From Symsagittifera roscoffensis (taxonomy: Eukaryota; Xenacoelomorpha; Acoela; Convolutidae): DNA of 64,000 nucleotides. The translations under genes were made by a program, and so were the position numbers. Each line of letters begins with the position of its first letter. Position 1 is the first letter of the stretch. Positions 21,180 through 33,505 of this stretch are shown in pieces. The stretch is taken from assembly GCF_963678635.1 (NCBI RefSeq), contig NC_087062.1, positions 51,100,178-51,164,177 of the forward strand. Direction: 5' to 3'. The notes below the pieces were generated by a model. That model was not told the DNA's origin and did not search any database. It saw only the letters and a program-made list of their open reading frames with translations.

Positions 21180-22609
21180 TCAACCTATACTCAAATAATG
21201 TTCCTTATGTAGATATACTTCTATGTTGGTGTCCGAAAAGATTATGTGTATTAGTGCACCATTTTCGTTCCAACTTTTCAAGCTACTTGTCATACGGTCA
21301 TTTCTCTGCGCTCTTAGTAAGTCTGAGAGTTTGTAATTTGCCTTCAAGTATGTCTTCATGACCCTCAGGTGACTGTTCAGCTCATCGGGCTGATGCGCAT
21401 TATCTTCCATAATCTCACACCAAATCTTTGCCAACGGCTTTGTCTCCTGTTTAAATGGCTCTAGGTCAGTTTTTACTGCTTTCTTCTGCGGTAATAGGCT
21501 CATCGAACATTTTGACACCGCTATTATCTCCAGGTCTTCTGGCGCGTTGTCAAAGACTTTCTAACTCGGGAACAGGTAGCGATCACTATCAGGGTCCGAG
21601 TACGTGTCAACCTCCGATTTCTTGGAGGTGTCTTCGACGGATGAGTCTGTCGTGGTTTATGTCTCCACAGCAGATTCTGAGATGCATGATCTACTCATCC
21701 AACTAAACTCCCGAGACAAAGATTTTCCACCTGTTCTTGTCCATCTACGTATCTACTTCCTTCCTACTGTCCCCCGGACAAATTTTCTTGCTCCGAGTTG
21801 CTGCACTCAAACGCAGTAATAGGTTTGAGTGCAGCAACAGGTCCAAGAGCACCGAGCCCTTCTTGGATATGATTTTCATTTCCGCTGCTCTATCCACGAA
21901 CAACTCAGATGTTCCGGAATTTGATGTCCAGACTTGTCTAACCATCTCGTCAAGGTAAGTGCTTCATAAGTTTCTTTATCCAAAAACGAGAACCCTTTCT
22001 TGATCTCCGCCTGATTGGCCTGCTTCTGCTCCAATCATTCATAAAACTCAGTTTTTTTTGCTGAGGCTGTCAGCATTCTAGTGCTTCTCACGCATCCTGT
22101 GCTCGATTATCATGTGGCAGCCATCCAACCTGACTATTCATCGACCAAGTAAGTTTTCAACCAGGATAAGGCTCGTTTGTCCACTCAAAACTTAAAGGCT
22201 GCACTCCTCAAGTAGGCGCGATACTTCTCCACGAACGTGTCTAACGCAAACGTTTCTGTTTTTGGTGCACAAAATTTAATCTCAGTGTCGCGCAACATCT
22301 TACTGTCCTATGCAATGGGACGGAGAACTGTTCTTCCCTTCCATTCCTACTTCTGATGCAGTATTCCGGAATTAGCTACCACTGAAGCGTCAGTGTCGAG
22401 AACGTCAGTGTCGGAAGCGTCAGTGTCGGAAGCGTCAGTGTCGAGAACGTACATGCCATGCTCTGTGGGAATGCCTAGCACTGGCGCTTCGCACAGCTCC
22501 CGCTTTATACACTCGAAGGCTTCCTGAGCTCTTTCATTCCATTCTACTTTGTTCCCTTTGATGCGCACCAGCTGCTGCACCGGCTAGGCTTTGTCAGCGT
22601 ATCCTTTTA
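21180..22609 (-). pseudogene. pol: Element A distal pol (RNase H, linker) fused to macro-like tail
   Basis: 22,580-22,347 is RNase H with ELCEAPVLGIPTEHGMYVLD and a tandemly repeated DTDAS active-site motif. 21,945-21,745 matches the linker (LLDLLLHSNLLLRL; C: PLDLLVRSNLVQQEL) and holds a perfect 16-bp inverted repeat at 21,797-21,838. 21,518-21,180 runs through LRAQRNDRMTSSLKSWNENGA and then passes directly into IIFSDTNIEVYLHKEHYLSI, which in C is the end of the macro-like segment. About 2.5 kb encoding integrase and the acidic tail is therefore deleted. Confidence 0.75.
21797..21838. repeat. Perfect 16-bp inverted repeat in element A
   Basis: GTTGCTGCACTCAAAC, a 10-base loop, then the exact complement. 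It has no counterpart in element C at this place and probably arose by foldback template switching. Confidence 0.85.
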
Positions 22610-25600
22610 TGAACTCTCGATAATATTTCGCAAATCCTAGGAAACTCATCAGCTGCGTGTGCGTTTTGGGGGCCGTCCGTGTTAACACGGCCTCACCGCA
22701 TCCAGATCCGGCCTCACGCCATGCCTGTCTACCATTCTTCCCAGATATTTTATTCAGTCTGTTAGGATATCACATTAGGAGGGTTTGCATTTTAACCCCG
22801 CTTTCTTCATGCAGTCGAAGACTTCAACGAGCCTTTCAATGTGGTCTGCCAAGGTGGTTGTCGCTATCACTACCTCATCCACATAGCACATCACGAGATT
22901 CCCATACTTCTTTGTTATGCTGGTCAAAGCCTAAGCCATCAGTCTTTGAAAGGTCGCCGTCGCAATCTACAAGCCGAAAAGCATCCTTTTCCACTGGTGC
23001 AAGCCCAATTCATAAGCAAATCCGGTCTTCTCTCTCTCCTTTTTCGCGGAGAGACCTGCCAGAGGGCAGAACACAGAATCAGTAAGGTGAAAAACTTGGC
23101 ATCGCCAAGTTCCGAGAGGCTCTCGTCCATGCGTGGTTTTGTGTAAGCGTGTAAGCGTCCTTTATAGTCACCGCGTTCAGGTAGCGAAAGTCGCAGCAGA
23201 AGCTGTCCTCCTTTCTTCTTGGCAACGACAACCCCACAAGCCTTCGAGGGTTCTTTTTTGTCGTATTCGAGCAGCCTTTCTATTTCCGCTCTGCACGCCT
23301 CCAATATATGAGGTGTCATGCGCCTCGGTCCCTCCCTGTGGGGAACGGCGCCTTCTTCTAGTTCGATCTCGTGCTCAATGAAATTACAACAACCAATATC
23401 CGCTTTATGTTTAGAAAAAACGTCTGTGTTCCGATTTAAAAGTGCCCCTTGCAACTCAAACTCTCCCTGCCCTATATTACCTCTTAGATGCTCTATTTCT
23501 GGTTTGTTCGACTCTAGTTCCTATGACGAGGGGCGTTGCGTAAAATTCAAGCAGCTCAAAAAGTCGTCATCTGTTTCAGATGTCATTGAAAATATTTTAT
23601 TTATAGATTTCAATTCCTTAATTTTTTTAAAACTAAATTTTTTTGCGTGAGCTAGACAGTCCTTTAATCGATTCCTCTTTGGGTCCGGCGTTTCTTCATA
23701 GTCCGTCTTCTTGCTAAAACTATACAAGTTTCTTTCCCCGCTGGACTAAAAACGCTGTGTCCAGTGTATTCAACAAAACGCTCGCACATAGCCCGTTTCG
23801 TGGATCGGAAAAGCTTCGACCTAAAACCACTGAACTCTGACTGTTTGTGTTTGGTACCAAGCAAACCTGCTTACCATCACTCAATGGGTTTAAATTGTTT
23901 ATCCTAAAAATCGCTACTACTGCCTGCCTGGGCTGTAATTTTACTTTTTTGTCATCCTATTCCCATCAAATATAATCATATTTACTGGTCGCTTAAAATA
24001 CTTCCTGTCTGGGTTCCTAATCATATCAGTCAAATTTTAAGCTCGATCATCTCGTCGAAATTCCTGACGAGTTCACGCCACAGGATGATCTGATCAGAAT
24101 CGTCAAGGTTCTCCACCACGAGAAAACTCATCCAGAGGTTCCGTCGTCCCACATGGAAGACTGTTTTTGGGGTTCTCACGGCTACATAGATGGCTCCGAG
24201 GTTGGCGGGTGCCAATCTTAAGTTCGTCGGTACTAGGTCCTCCATTGTGAAACCCATCCTTTCCCAATTCTTTATCGGCATTACACTGACTACTGCTCCT
24301 GTGTCTAGGAGTCCTGTTACTCCGGTCTTCTTTCCATCAGTGTCCAGCAGATGTGCAGGCAGTCACATCTGCTTAGTATCAAATGTAAAGCGCATTTTTT
24401 CAATGATGGCGCCATGACCAATTCCACGGACCTTCAGCTCTTCCTGGCCCAAATATTTCTCAACAGGATTTCGACGATTTTCTCAGCAGTGTCCCGCTGA
24501 TATTGCTTTTTGGCCATCACACAGTTCAGGGCTGACCCTTCCAAGTTACTGGTGAGTGCACTGCATTCTTGTGTTTCTGTCAAGCCTTCTTCCTCACCAT
24601 GCAGTTTTATGCCTAATAACATCTCGGTTTCTTGAACACCCTTTTAGATTTCTCACTGCGCTCATTGGTCCTAGATAACCTCGTAAGAAAATCTCAAAGG
24701 ACCTGTTCAAGGGTTCGAATGCTGTGGTCATTTCCCTTGCATCGCGTGAAAATCACGTTTGATCATTCATATTTGTCGTTTGAGGCTCTGGAACTTCCCT
24801 CCTGTCCAAGTCGCAGGGCTCAGTTGTTCCCTGGTTCGAGTGATTCCAGTTTGTGAGCCACCTCTTCCAGTCGCATGTGCTTCTCGCGTAGGTCGCTCGT
24901 TAGAGATTGGCCTTCTGCCAATAGAGCCTTCTCTGTTGTTCGTGGGATTCCTAGACCACTGACTCCCAGTGGCGTTGCTGTATGAGCTACCCATTTTTCT
25001 TGTGGACCCATAGGTTCTTTTTCTGTTTGGTTGCTCGTTGAAGTTAACTATCGGCTCTCTGCTAGACTCTCTCGAGTGTGCTCCTCTAATCATCTGCTCC
25101 TCTACCCAGAAGACTATCCATTCTGTCCATGATATCGTTTCTCTCTTTCCTCAGCCTCGCCTGTCATTCGTGACAAGCTCCTGGCCAATTACTCATCCGT
25201 CCTTTCTTTTAAGCGTTTCTCGCTTCTTTTAAACTCCTGTCTGTTGATATTTATTTTCTCTCGCAGGCTTTCTCTCTCAACTTGAACTGATTTTTCTAGT
25301 TCACTCAATCTTACTGAGATCTGTTCACTCTGCTTACCCATGCTATCCAAAGTCCTGGTCAAGGCCTCTTCCATTGAAGCCCCATTGTCTATCAGTGTGG
25401 AGCCACCTTTTTCATTTAAGGCAGCTTAGTACTGTTCGAAACTCGTGCTGTTCCTCTCTGTCTCGATGTTTCTTCATATTTCGCCTATAGTTTGACTAGT
25501 GTGGTCCCTGACCCGGTGACTCTGGTCATTCCTGATTGCATATCTAAGTTGGTCATTGTCATGAACTCTCTTGACTGTTTTTTTTCCCATCATTAGTCTT

Positions 25601-25853
25601 CTTTATGGATCTGACAGCACTAAACTGATCCGAATAGCCAGTCTCCATGTTTGTGGATGGCCCGTTTTCATAAGTTGAACTGTTCACACTCACTTGAGAC
25701 TCAAAGTCATCAATTTCTCCATTGTCTTCCTCCTCTTCTTGGTTGTCTACTGCATCATCTAATCCCGTTCTCATAGTAAACGGAAAGAAATTTCTCAAAA
25801 GGTTTTTGACTCGTTCCGGAAACGAAAAGGCGGTTGCTGTTTTCTCTGTCACT
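22610..25853 (-). repeat. Element A internal duplication, unit 1 (deleted form)
   Basis: Second copy (in transcription order) of the gag-to-RT segment. It matches 25,858-30,413 at an offset of 3,248 bp in its RT half. A segment equal to 27,718-29,027 of unit 2 is missing at 24,460/24,461, with CT microhomology. About 1 kb (roughly 22,790-23,850) looks identical to unit 2, while the flanking parts differ at a few percent of positions. The reading is RT (22,610-23,980), protease region (24,030-24,420), capsid (24,434-24,860) and coiled coil (25,189-25,374), all broken. Confidence 0.88.
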
Positions 25854-25857
25854 TTTT

Positions 25858-28120
25858 TGAACTCTCGATAATATTTCGTAAATCCTAGGAAACTGATCAG
25901 CTGCGTGTGCGTTTTGGGGGCCATCCGTGTTCACACGGCCTCACCGCATCCAGATCCGGCCTCACGCCATGCCTGTCTACCATTCTTCCCAGATATTTTA
26001 TTCAGTCTGTAAGGATATCACATTAGGAGGGTTTGCATTTTAACCCCGCTTTCTTCATGCAGTCGAAGACTTCAACGAGCCTTTCAATGTGGTCTGCCAA
26101 GGTGGTTGTCGCTATCACTACCTCATCCACATAGCACATCACGAGATTCCCATACTTCTTTGTTATGCTGGTCAAAGCCTAAGCCATCAGTCTTTGAAAG
26201 GTCGCCGTCGCAATCTACAAGCCGAAAAGCATCCTTTTCCACTGGTGCAAGCCCAATTCATAAGCAAATCCGGTCTTCTCTCTCTCCTTTTTCGCGGAGA
26301 GACCTGCCAGAGGGCAGAACACAGAATCAGTAAGGTGAAAAACTTGGCATCGCCAAGTTCCGAGAGGCTCTCGTCCATGCGTGGTTTTGTGTAAGCGTGT
26401 AAGCGTCCTTTATAGTCACCGCGTTCAGGTAGCGAAAGTCGCAGCAGAAGCTGTCCTCCTTTCTTCTTGGCAACGACAACCCCACAAGCCTTCGAGGGTT
26501 CTTTTTTGTCGTATTCGAGCAGCCTTTCTATTTCCGCTCTGCACGCCTCCAATATATGAGGTGTCATGCGCCTCGGTCCCTCCCTGTGGGGAACGGCGCC
26601 TTCTTCTAGTTCGATCTCGTGCTCAATGAAATTACAACAACCAATATCCGCTTTATGTTTAGAAAAAACGTCTGTGTTCCGATTTAAAAGTGCCCCTTGC
26701 AACTCAAACTCTCCCTGCCCTATATTACCTCTTAGATGCTCTATTTCTGGTTTGTTCGACTCTAGTTCCTATGACGAGGGGCGTTGCGTAAAATTCAAGC
26801 AGCTCAAAAAGTCGTCATCTGTTTCAGATGTCATTGAAAATATTTTATTTATAGATTTCAATTCCTTAATTTTTTTAAAACTAAATTTTTTTGCGTGAGC
26901 TAGACAGTCCTTTAATCGATTCCTCTTTGGGTCCGGCGTTTCTTCATAGTCCGTCTTCTTGCTAAAACTATACAAGTTTCTTTCCCCGCTGGACTAAAAA
27001 CGCTGTGTCCAGTGTATTCAACAAAACGCTCGCACATAGCCCGTTTCGTGGATCGGAAAAGCTTCGACCTAAAACCACTGAACTCTGACTGTTTGGGTTT
27101 GGTACCAAGCAAACCTGCTTACTATCACTCAATGGGTTTAAATTGTTTATCAGAAAAATCGCTACTGCCTGCCTGGGCTGTAATTTTACTTTTCTGTCTG
27201 AAAGATTGTCATCCTATTCCCATCAAATATAATCCTATTTACTGGTCGCTTAAAATACTTCCTGTCTGGCTTCCTAATCATATCAGTCAAATTTCAAGCT
27301 CGATCATCACGTCGAAATTCCTGACGAGTTCACGCCACAGGATGATCTGATCCGAATCGCCAAGGTTCTCCACCACGAGAAAACTCATCCAGAGGTTCCG
27401 TCGTCCCATATGGAAGACTGTTATTGGGGTTCTCCTGTCTACATAGATGGCTCCGAGGTTGGCGGCTGCCAATCTTAAGTTCGTCGGTACTAGGTCCTCC
27501 ATTGTGAAACCCATCCTTTCCCATGTCTTTATCGGCATTACACTGACTACTGCTCCTGTGTCTAGGAGTCCTGTTAATCCGGTCTTCTTTCCATCAGTGT
27601 CCAGCAGATGTGCAGGTAGTCACATCTGCTTAGTATCAAATGTAAAGCGCATTTTTTCCATGATGGCGTCATGACCAATTCCACGGACCTTCAGCTCTTC
27701 CTGGCCCAAATATTTCTGTCGTATTTGGTCATTCTCTGTCGTGACGTTGGTATTGGTTAAAATACCAATCCCATCCACGTTTAGCATGACTTGATATGAT
27801 CCGTAGACTTCTACGTCGCGCCCGCGAATTTTCATTGTTCGAGTGTCACCCATTGATAACAAGGCTCGCACAGCTCTCGATTCAGTGCGTGGCTCTGCTT
27901 GTCTCAGATAATCCGCATAAACATCCAGATGCATCATGATGAACTCGGAAGGTTCACTTAGGTTCCTGATTACCTGATACCCAGCCACTGAGATTATTGG
28001 CTGTATCTTACTTCCTTTTGGCACCATCCTGAACGACTGTCCGGAGATTACGTTCAAATGCATGCTCAAACTGCTCGGTGCCTTGGTTTCAATCACCACT
28101 GGTGTTTCAAAGGCGTTGAG
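25858..28120 (-). pseudogene. pol: Element A pol (protease to RT), decayed
   Basis: 28,099-27,620 begins the pol region with LSMHLNVISGQSF (C: LKLNVISGRTF) and continues to IRQKYLGQEELKVRGIGHDA. 27,538-27,287 has MPIKTWERMGFTMEDLVPTN (C: MPVKTWTDMGFERSDLIPTN) and FLVVENLGDSDQIIL. 26,702-26,187 has the RT fingers (VFSKHKADIGCCNFIEHEIE). The catalytic box reads CYVDEVVIA where YVDD is expected, and the duplicate copy at about 22,870 carries the same change, so it predates the duplication. Frameshifts split the rest. It joins gag sequence again at 25,858. Confidence 0.8.
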
Positions 28121-30413
28121 CTGTTCCTAAGTTCTCTCGTTTTTCGATTGCGCCCGTTTTTTGTTTTATTCCTCTTGTCTGCAGCTCCTGTTGAAGTCTA
28201 TTCAGTGTATCTCTTGCTGCTGCTTCATAGTCAATCTTAAAATTGTAGCTGCGGTTTCAGGCTTTGTACCACTCGTTTCTTCGACCACGACTTGCATTTT
28301 CTTCGTAGCCAGCTCTTGCGGTTTATCTTTCCTACGAGTCTCCGCCTCGCTCATCAGGCGTGCCTTGCTGGCCTTAACGCGCGATGTAGCCTCTTCATGC
28401 CTTGAATGCTTAATGTCCGCCACAGCTTCCCAAAATTGACGGCAATCTGATTTAAAATGACCCTCGAGAATACAAAAGAAACACCTGAGGCCGAATTTAG
28501 CTATCACTCTTCTCATAAAAAGCTGATGATCTATGTCTGACGCCTCTTCATCTTGAAGGCTAAAACCGATGCCTTCCATACCCTGTTTATAAGTTGGACA
28601 TGCCGATTCATTATGGTCTGTCGAACTGCAGTCGATGTCATCCATCGGCTTGTACCAGTTATTACCTTGGTTTGCAGATCCATTGTTATGGGTACCATAA
28701 TTGTTTTGTAATAACCTGATCTCATCGGACGTTTTAGCAACAGATATTCCTGGGACTTCAGTCGCAGCTCTTCCGCTGTAGGTGTATTGGTTAAAAGAGG
28801 TTTGTAGTGCATCGCTTACGTTGTTTTTAGTTCATCGTTTTTCACGCCATCAATGAAATTTGAAGCTACTGCCAAGTTCATCCTGCTGTTTGACTCGTCC
28901 GGTTGACTATGCCTTATAAACATTTTTAAGTCATACAGTAATTGTCTATGGTTTCATCTCACTGTTGCCTTTGTTTCTCGAAGCGCATAATCGCTTGGTG
29001 TTCTTGCACTCCCAAGCCAAAGCGACTCAACAGGATTTCGAAGATTTTCTCAGCAGTGTCCCGCTGATATTACTTTTTGGCCATCACACAGTTCAGGGCT
29101 GACCCTTCCAAGTTACTGGTGAGTGCACTGCATTCTTGTGTTTCTGTCAAGTCTTCTTCCTCACCATGCAGTTTTATGCCTTATAACATCTCGGTTTCTT
29201 GAACATCCTTTTAGATTTCTCACTGCGCTCATTGGTCCTAGATAACCTAGTAAGAAAATCTCAAAGGACCTGTTCAAGGGTTCGAATGCTGTGGTCATTT
29301 CACTATCGCGTGAAAATCACATTTGATCATTCATATTTGTCATTTGAGGCTCTGAAAATTCCCTCCTGTCCAAAACGCAGGGCTCAGTTGTTCCCTGGTT
29401 CGAGTGATTCCAGTTTGTGAGCCACCTCTTCTAGTCGCAAGTGCTTCTCGCGTAGGTCGCTCGTTAGAGATTGGCCTACTGCCAATAGAGCCTTCTCTGT
29501 TGTTCGTGGGATTCCTAGACCACTGACTCCCAGTGGCGTTGCTGTATGAGCAACCCATTTCTCTTGTGGACCCATAGGTTCTTCTTCTGTTTGGTTGCTC
29601 GTTGAAGTTAACTATCGGCTCTCTGCTAGACTCTCTCGAGTGTGCTCCTCTAATCCTCTGCTCCTCTGCCCAGGAGACTATCCATTCTGTCCATGATATC
29701 GTTTCTCTCTTTCCTCAGCCTCGCGTGTCATTTGTGACAAGCTACTGGCAAATTACTCATCCGTCCTTTCTTTTAAGCGTTTCTCGCTTCTTTTAAATTC
29801 CTGTCTGTTGCTATTTATTTTCTCTCGCAGGCTTTCTCTCTCAACATGAACTGATTTTTCTAGTTCACTCAATCTTACTGAGATCTGTTCACCCTGCTTA
29901 CCCATGCTATCCACAGTCCTGGTCAAGGCCTCTTCCATTGATGCCCCATTGTCTATCAGTGTGGAGCCACCTTTTTCATTTAAGGCAGCTTAGTACTGTT
30001 CGAAACTCGTGCTGTTCCTCTCTGTCTCGATGTTTCTTCATATTTCGCCTCTAGTTTGACTAGTGGTCCCTGACCCGGTGACTCTGGTCATCCCTGATTG
30101 CATATCTAAAATGGTCATTGTCATGAACTCTCTTGACTGTTTTTTTTCCATCATTAGTCTTCTTTATGGATCTGACAGCACTAAACCGATCCGAATAGCC
30201 AGTCTCCATGTTGTGGATGCCTCGATTTCATAAGTCGAACTGTTGACACTCACTTGAGACTCAAATTCATCAATTTCTCCATTGTCTTCCTCCTCTTCTT
30301 GGTTGTCTACTTCATCATCTAATCCCGTACTCATAGTAAACGGAAAGAAATTTCTCAAAGTGTTTTTGACTCGTTCCGGAAACGTGGAGGCGGTTGCTGT
30401 TTTCTCTGTCACT
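25858..30413 (-). repeat. Element A internal duplication, unit 2 (longer form)
   Basis: 4,556-bp unit spanning gag from VTEKTATA to RT at FTKYYREF. The unit boundary at 25,853-25,858 fuses RT directly to gag (YYREFKKVTEKTATAFSF), which proves a tandem duplication within the element and excludes two separate insertions. Confidence 0.88.
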
Positions 30414-30757
30414 CCATGCATCATCGTATTGTCAGTAGATGGGCCTCCTACTGCTGGATTTTCAGTCTTAAAGACGAACAGTTCCTCTCAATCAAGTGTC
30501 CCGGTCGAAGCAGCAAAATCGTGGCCTTATTGTGTCGGAGTAGAGTCACTCGTTAACCTCCTATTCCCATTTTCTTCTGCTCCACGTCCCGCCCGATTCT
30601 CATCCTGAGCGGGATTCAGATGGATCGCTAGATTCAACATTGCCTTTTTAGCTTCGGAGGCCTTTTTACTCCTTTTTTCAACCACCATTCTGCCTGAAAC
30701 TTTCTTCCCTTTCTTGTTCCGAGTCTTCTCTATCCTTTCCACAAAAGGATCATTCAT
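28121..30757 (-). pseudogene. gag: Element A Gag, decayed
   Basis: Starts at ATG 30,757 with MNDPFVERIEKTRNKKGKKV, matching element B (MNDPFVERIARTRTNKGKKI). Following frames give the acidic region (30,424-30,164), coiled coil (29,938-29,753: LSELEKSVHVERESLREKIN), Arg-rich linker (about 29,560), capsid remnants (28,812-28,531) and the zinc knuckles near 28,580-28,480. The second knuckle is intact (CFFCILEGHFKSDC); in the first the cysteines are mostly lost. Many frameshifts. Confidence 0.8.
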
Positions 30758-31150
30758 TGATTTTCTTTTTTGCTTCGGTTAGAGTTTCCTCGATTTATCA
30801 CTTAGCTTAGCTTTCTTTGACTTGTCTAGAATCATCTTTATCTATCACTTCTTCTTGCTCAGACACTTGATTCGCGTGCTATCGGATTTCTTTTCTGAAC
30901 ACTGATAATATCAACACAAAAGGATAAGGTGCAAAATTTCACGAATCTTATTAAGTTATCACAGTACAGCGTATATCCAATTTATGCACAGCAAGTGATT
31001 ATTGGTTATTGGTCAAAAAACCTGCACAGTCTGATGATGTCAATGTTTTTAAAAGATGTTTTTGCAATTGGTCTGTCGCAATTTAATAGTCAAACTGGTT
31101 TCCAAAGAAAGTGCCGCAATACACAGACAAAGCTAGGAGGCAGTATTTTT

Positions 31151-31244
31151 CTCAAGTCGGCGTCTATTGCACCCACGGGGATTTGCGTTACCAATCTGCC
31201 TTCGGATTGCCCGAGTTAGACCTACTAGAACTCTCAAGGCAACA
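31151..31244 (-). promoter_or_regulatory. Conserved two-hairpin leader RNA module, element A copy
   Basis: In sense orientation: TTGCC(TT)GA then GAGTT...AACTC and GGGCAA form hairpin 1, and GTGGGTG...CGCCGAC followed by TTGAG forms hairpin 2 with one mismatch. The same architecture is in elements B and C. Confidence 0.65.
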
Positions 31245-31499
31245 GAAGAGCTGGATTCTAATCCAAGTAATTCAGTGTCGAGTTCTGTTTTCAATTAGAC
31301 CTGGTGTCGCAAATCTCCGGGCTAAGACATGTTTTAATTTTACTATGGTCTTTTCAGTTTTTCATTTAAAGGCAAGTTATCAGAGCAGTTACTGGCTTTC
31401 TGTCTTGTTTGTTCTGCCTATTTGTCCTAATGTCTTAATTCTAGTCACTAAATGTTTTGTTTTCATTTACGGACGTATTAGGATCCCTACGATTGCGTT

Positions 31500-31670
31500 C
31501 GTTAAAAAAATTAGACCCTTCCGGATCGGCATTCAGGGACCCTTCCGAATTGGCAAAATAATACCCCTCCGAATTGGCAAAAACAGGACCCCTCCGAATT
31601 GGGACCCTCCGTAATGGCAAAACACAGGACCCTTCCAAATTGGGACCCCTCCGGATAGGCAAAAGGGTAA
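31500..31670 (-). repeat. Leader tandem repeat, GGAGGGGTC type, element A
   Basis: About seven irregular units of CC(C)TTCCGAATTGGCAAAA type on the plus strand. In sense orientation the core is CGGAGGGGTC or CGGAAGGGTC, as in element B. Confidence 0.75.
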
Positions 31671-33480
31671 GCCAAGACCATTCCGGATACGTTCTCAGAG
31701 CCTATTACGCAAAATAACTAACTAGGAAGGGTTACTTCTGGCTTCAGAAGCCTCCGGATTGAAGCTAGTCTGCCTGTTTAACAATTCCCCCTAACTGTGA
31801 GGGGTCTTTCAATGAGCCTATTTCCGACTTGACTGTTGTTATCTAGGTGCCATCACATTCCCTATTGCTGAGACCAACTTAAAAGGGCGTTATTCAACCG
31901 TTGCTAACATTTGGTAGAGTATAAGTGCTTTCCAAAAAAAATTACAAAACGTGAAGAATCTACCTCCAAAAACCGGTGGTTTTGCCAAAAACAATTTCAA
32001 AAGTTTTCCTAATTGCTTTTTTTGGAAAAAAATTAGTTTAAACTTAAGCCTACGTAAATTTTGCTCTAACGGTATCAAAATGAACTGCATCGGTCCTGTT
32101 GATCCACAATTACAAAGCAAAACGTCATTTAACCAAACTCAAAAATTTTCAAACTTATGGGTCCCTCCTATCTTTTTTAGCAATTCTTGACTTATTAACC
32201 TAAAAATTTTTCATCCGAGCTCAAAAGTCCAAACTTTTTTAGCCGAATCCAAAAAACTATATATCTAAAACGTTTCAGATCAAAAAATTTGCCAAACACA
32301 ATACTGTATGAACATTTTCGGTCGATAAATTCCGTAAATCAAACTCGTTGAGTTCGATTTTACTGGGGCCGGGAAGTTTGTTGACAAACGGGTTCTAAAA
32401 CTTAAAGATTCACTAGTGTATGATGTCCGATCAACCAAAAAAAAAAATCTTCATCTTAAAAATAATCCTTTTATCAAGAACCACGAATAATTGGATTTCT
32501 GTACCCAAATAGTTCCAATCACGTGCGAACTACATTCAACCGGTTCCTTCAGCTATACAAGTCAAATTACGACGTAATTAACTATTTTAGCGCTTTTTTA
32601 TGTTTCAAGAAGTAACGATATCTCAAAAATCGCGATTTCTTGGGGGTCAAATAGAACTATTTCGACCCTCAAAATTAGTCTGCTTACTATGTTTTTCACT
32701 GAAAAACGATATAGGAGTATTAATACAGGCGGTATTTATAGTAATACTAATAATACTATACCCCTCCGGGTTTGTTCAATATCTGAATTAAGGTGCTTAA
32801 CTCGGAAATTCGCAACTCGGTGGAAGGTCACTTCAGTCCAGTCACTGTCGAGCACCCCACAGATTGGTATCTTAATTTCTGTACCGAAAGCGATACAAAA
32901 CTTGTTAACAATACCCAACAGTCAATTAATGTTGTCCTTGAGCCCCTTCTAGTTGCTCCTGCACTGCTTGCCGGATCAGTCTTCTGCTCTAATCTCGAGA
33001 CCATTAACGTGCTTAAATACTCTAATAACCCTACAGTACGAGCACCAGAAACAGGCCACAATTTTAATCGTAACGATCCTGACTTATATAAATGCCTATA
33101 TCATTTTAACATTATATCTAACAATAACAAACGGCAGGGTCAGATCACATCTCGTCGTTGGGATGATCTCTACTGATTTTATACTTTTTTTTTACAGTTT
33201 TTGGTTTTTTGGTTATTTTTTATGTTTTTTGTTTTTTCTTAGGTACTATACTATTTTTTGTTTGGTTTCTTGTATATCTTCTCCCCACCGCGAATCCCCC
33301 CACCCTTCCTGATACGTGATTTTTTGGTCTTAACCATGTTAAAAAGCTAGATCTGGGAATCCGGAGGGCTTCCGCGCTCCGAACTACCCTTCCGCCCCGG
33401 TGATGAGGGCCTTATTTAGAGCATCCAATCGGCGCGGAGTGCTCGTTACAGTTCTGCCGGTCGAGATGTTAGAAAAGAAT

Positions 33481-33497
33481 AACACCCAGGAGCGCCA
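33481..33497 (-). promoter_or_regulatory. Element A primer-binding site (candidate)
   Basis: Minus strand TGGCGCTCCTGGGTGTT, eight bases after the LTR end. Element B has the same word with one change. tRNA not identified. Confidence 0.65.
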
Positions 33498-33505
33498 TGA
33501 AAACA

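Larger units (their letters stand above)
30758..33505 (-). other. Element A 5' leader, 2.75 kb
   Basis: Untranslated leader between the primer-binding site and gag. It is related over most of its length to the element B leader (36,368-39,272), which forms the other arm of a large imperfect inverted repeat. It contains the hairpin module (31,151-31,244), a tandem repeat block (31,500-31,670) and a patch near 32,736-33,061 that is readable in several frames and conserved with B. Confidence 0.75.

Noticed and set aside
22347-23980. Independent retrotransposon insertion next to A
   Set aside because: The joint at 25,853-25,858 fuses RT to gag of the same element without LTR or target duplication, so this is an internal duplication.
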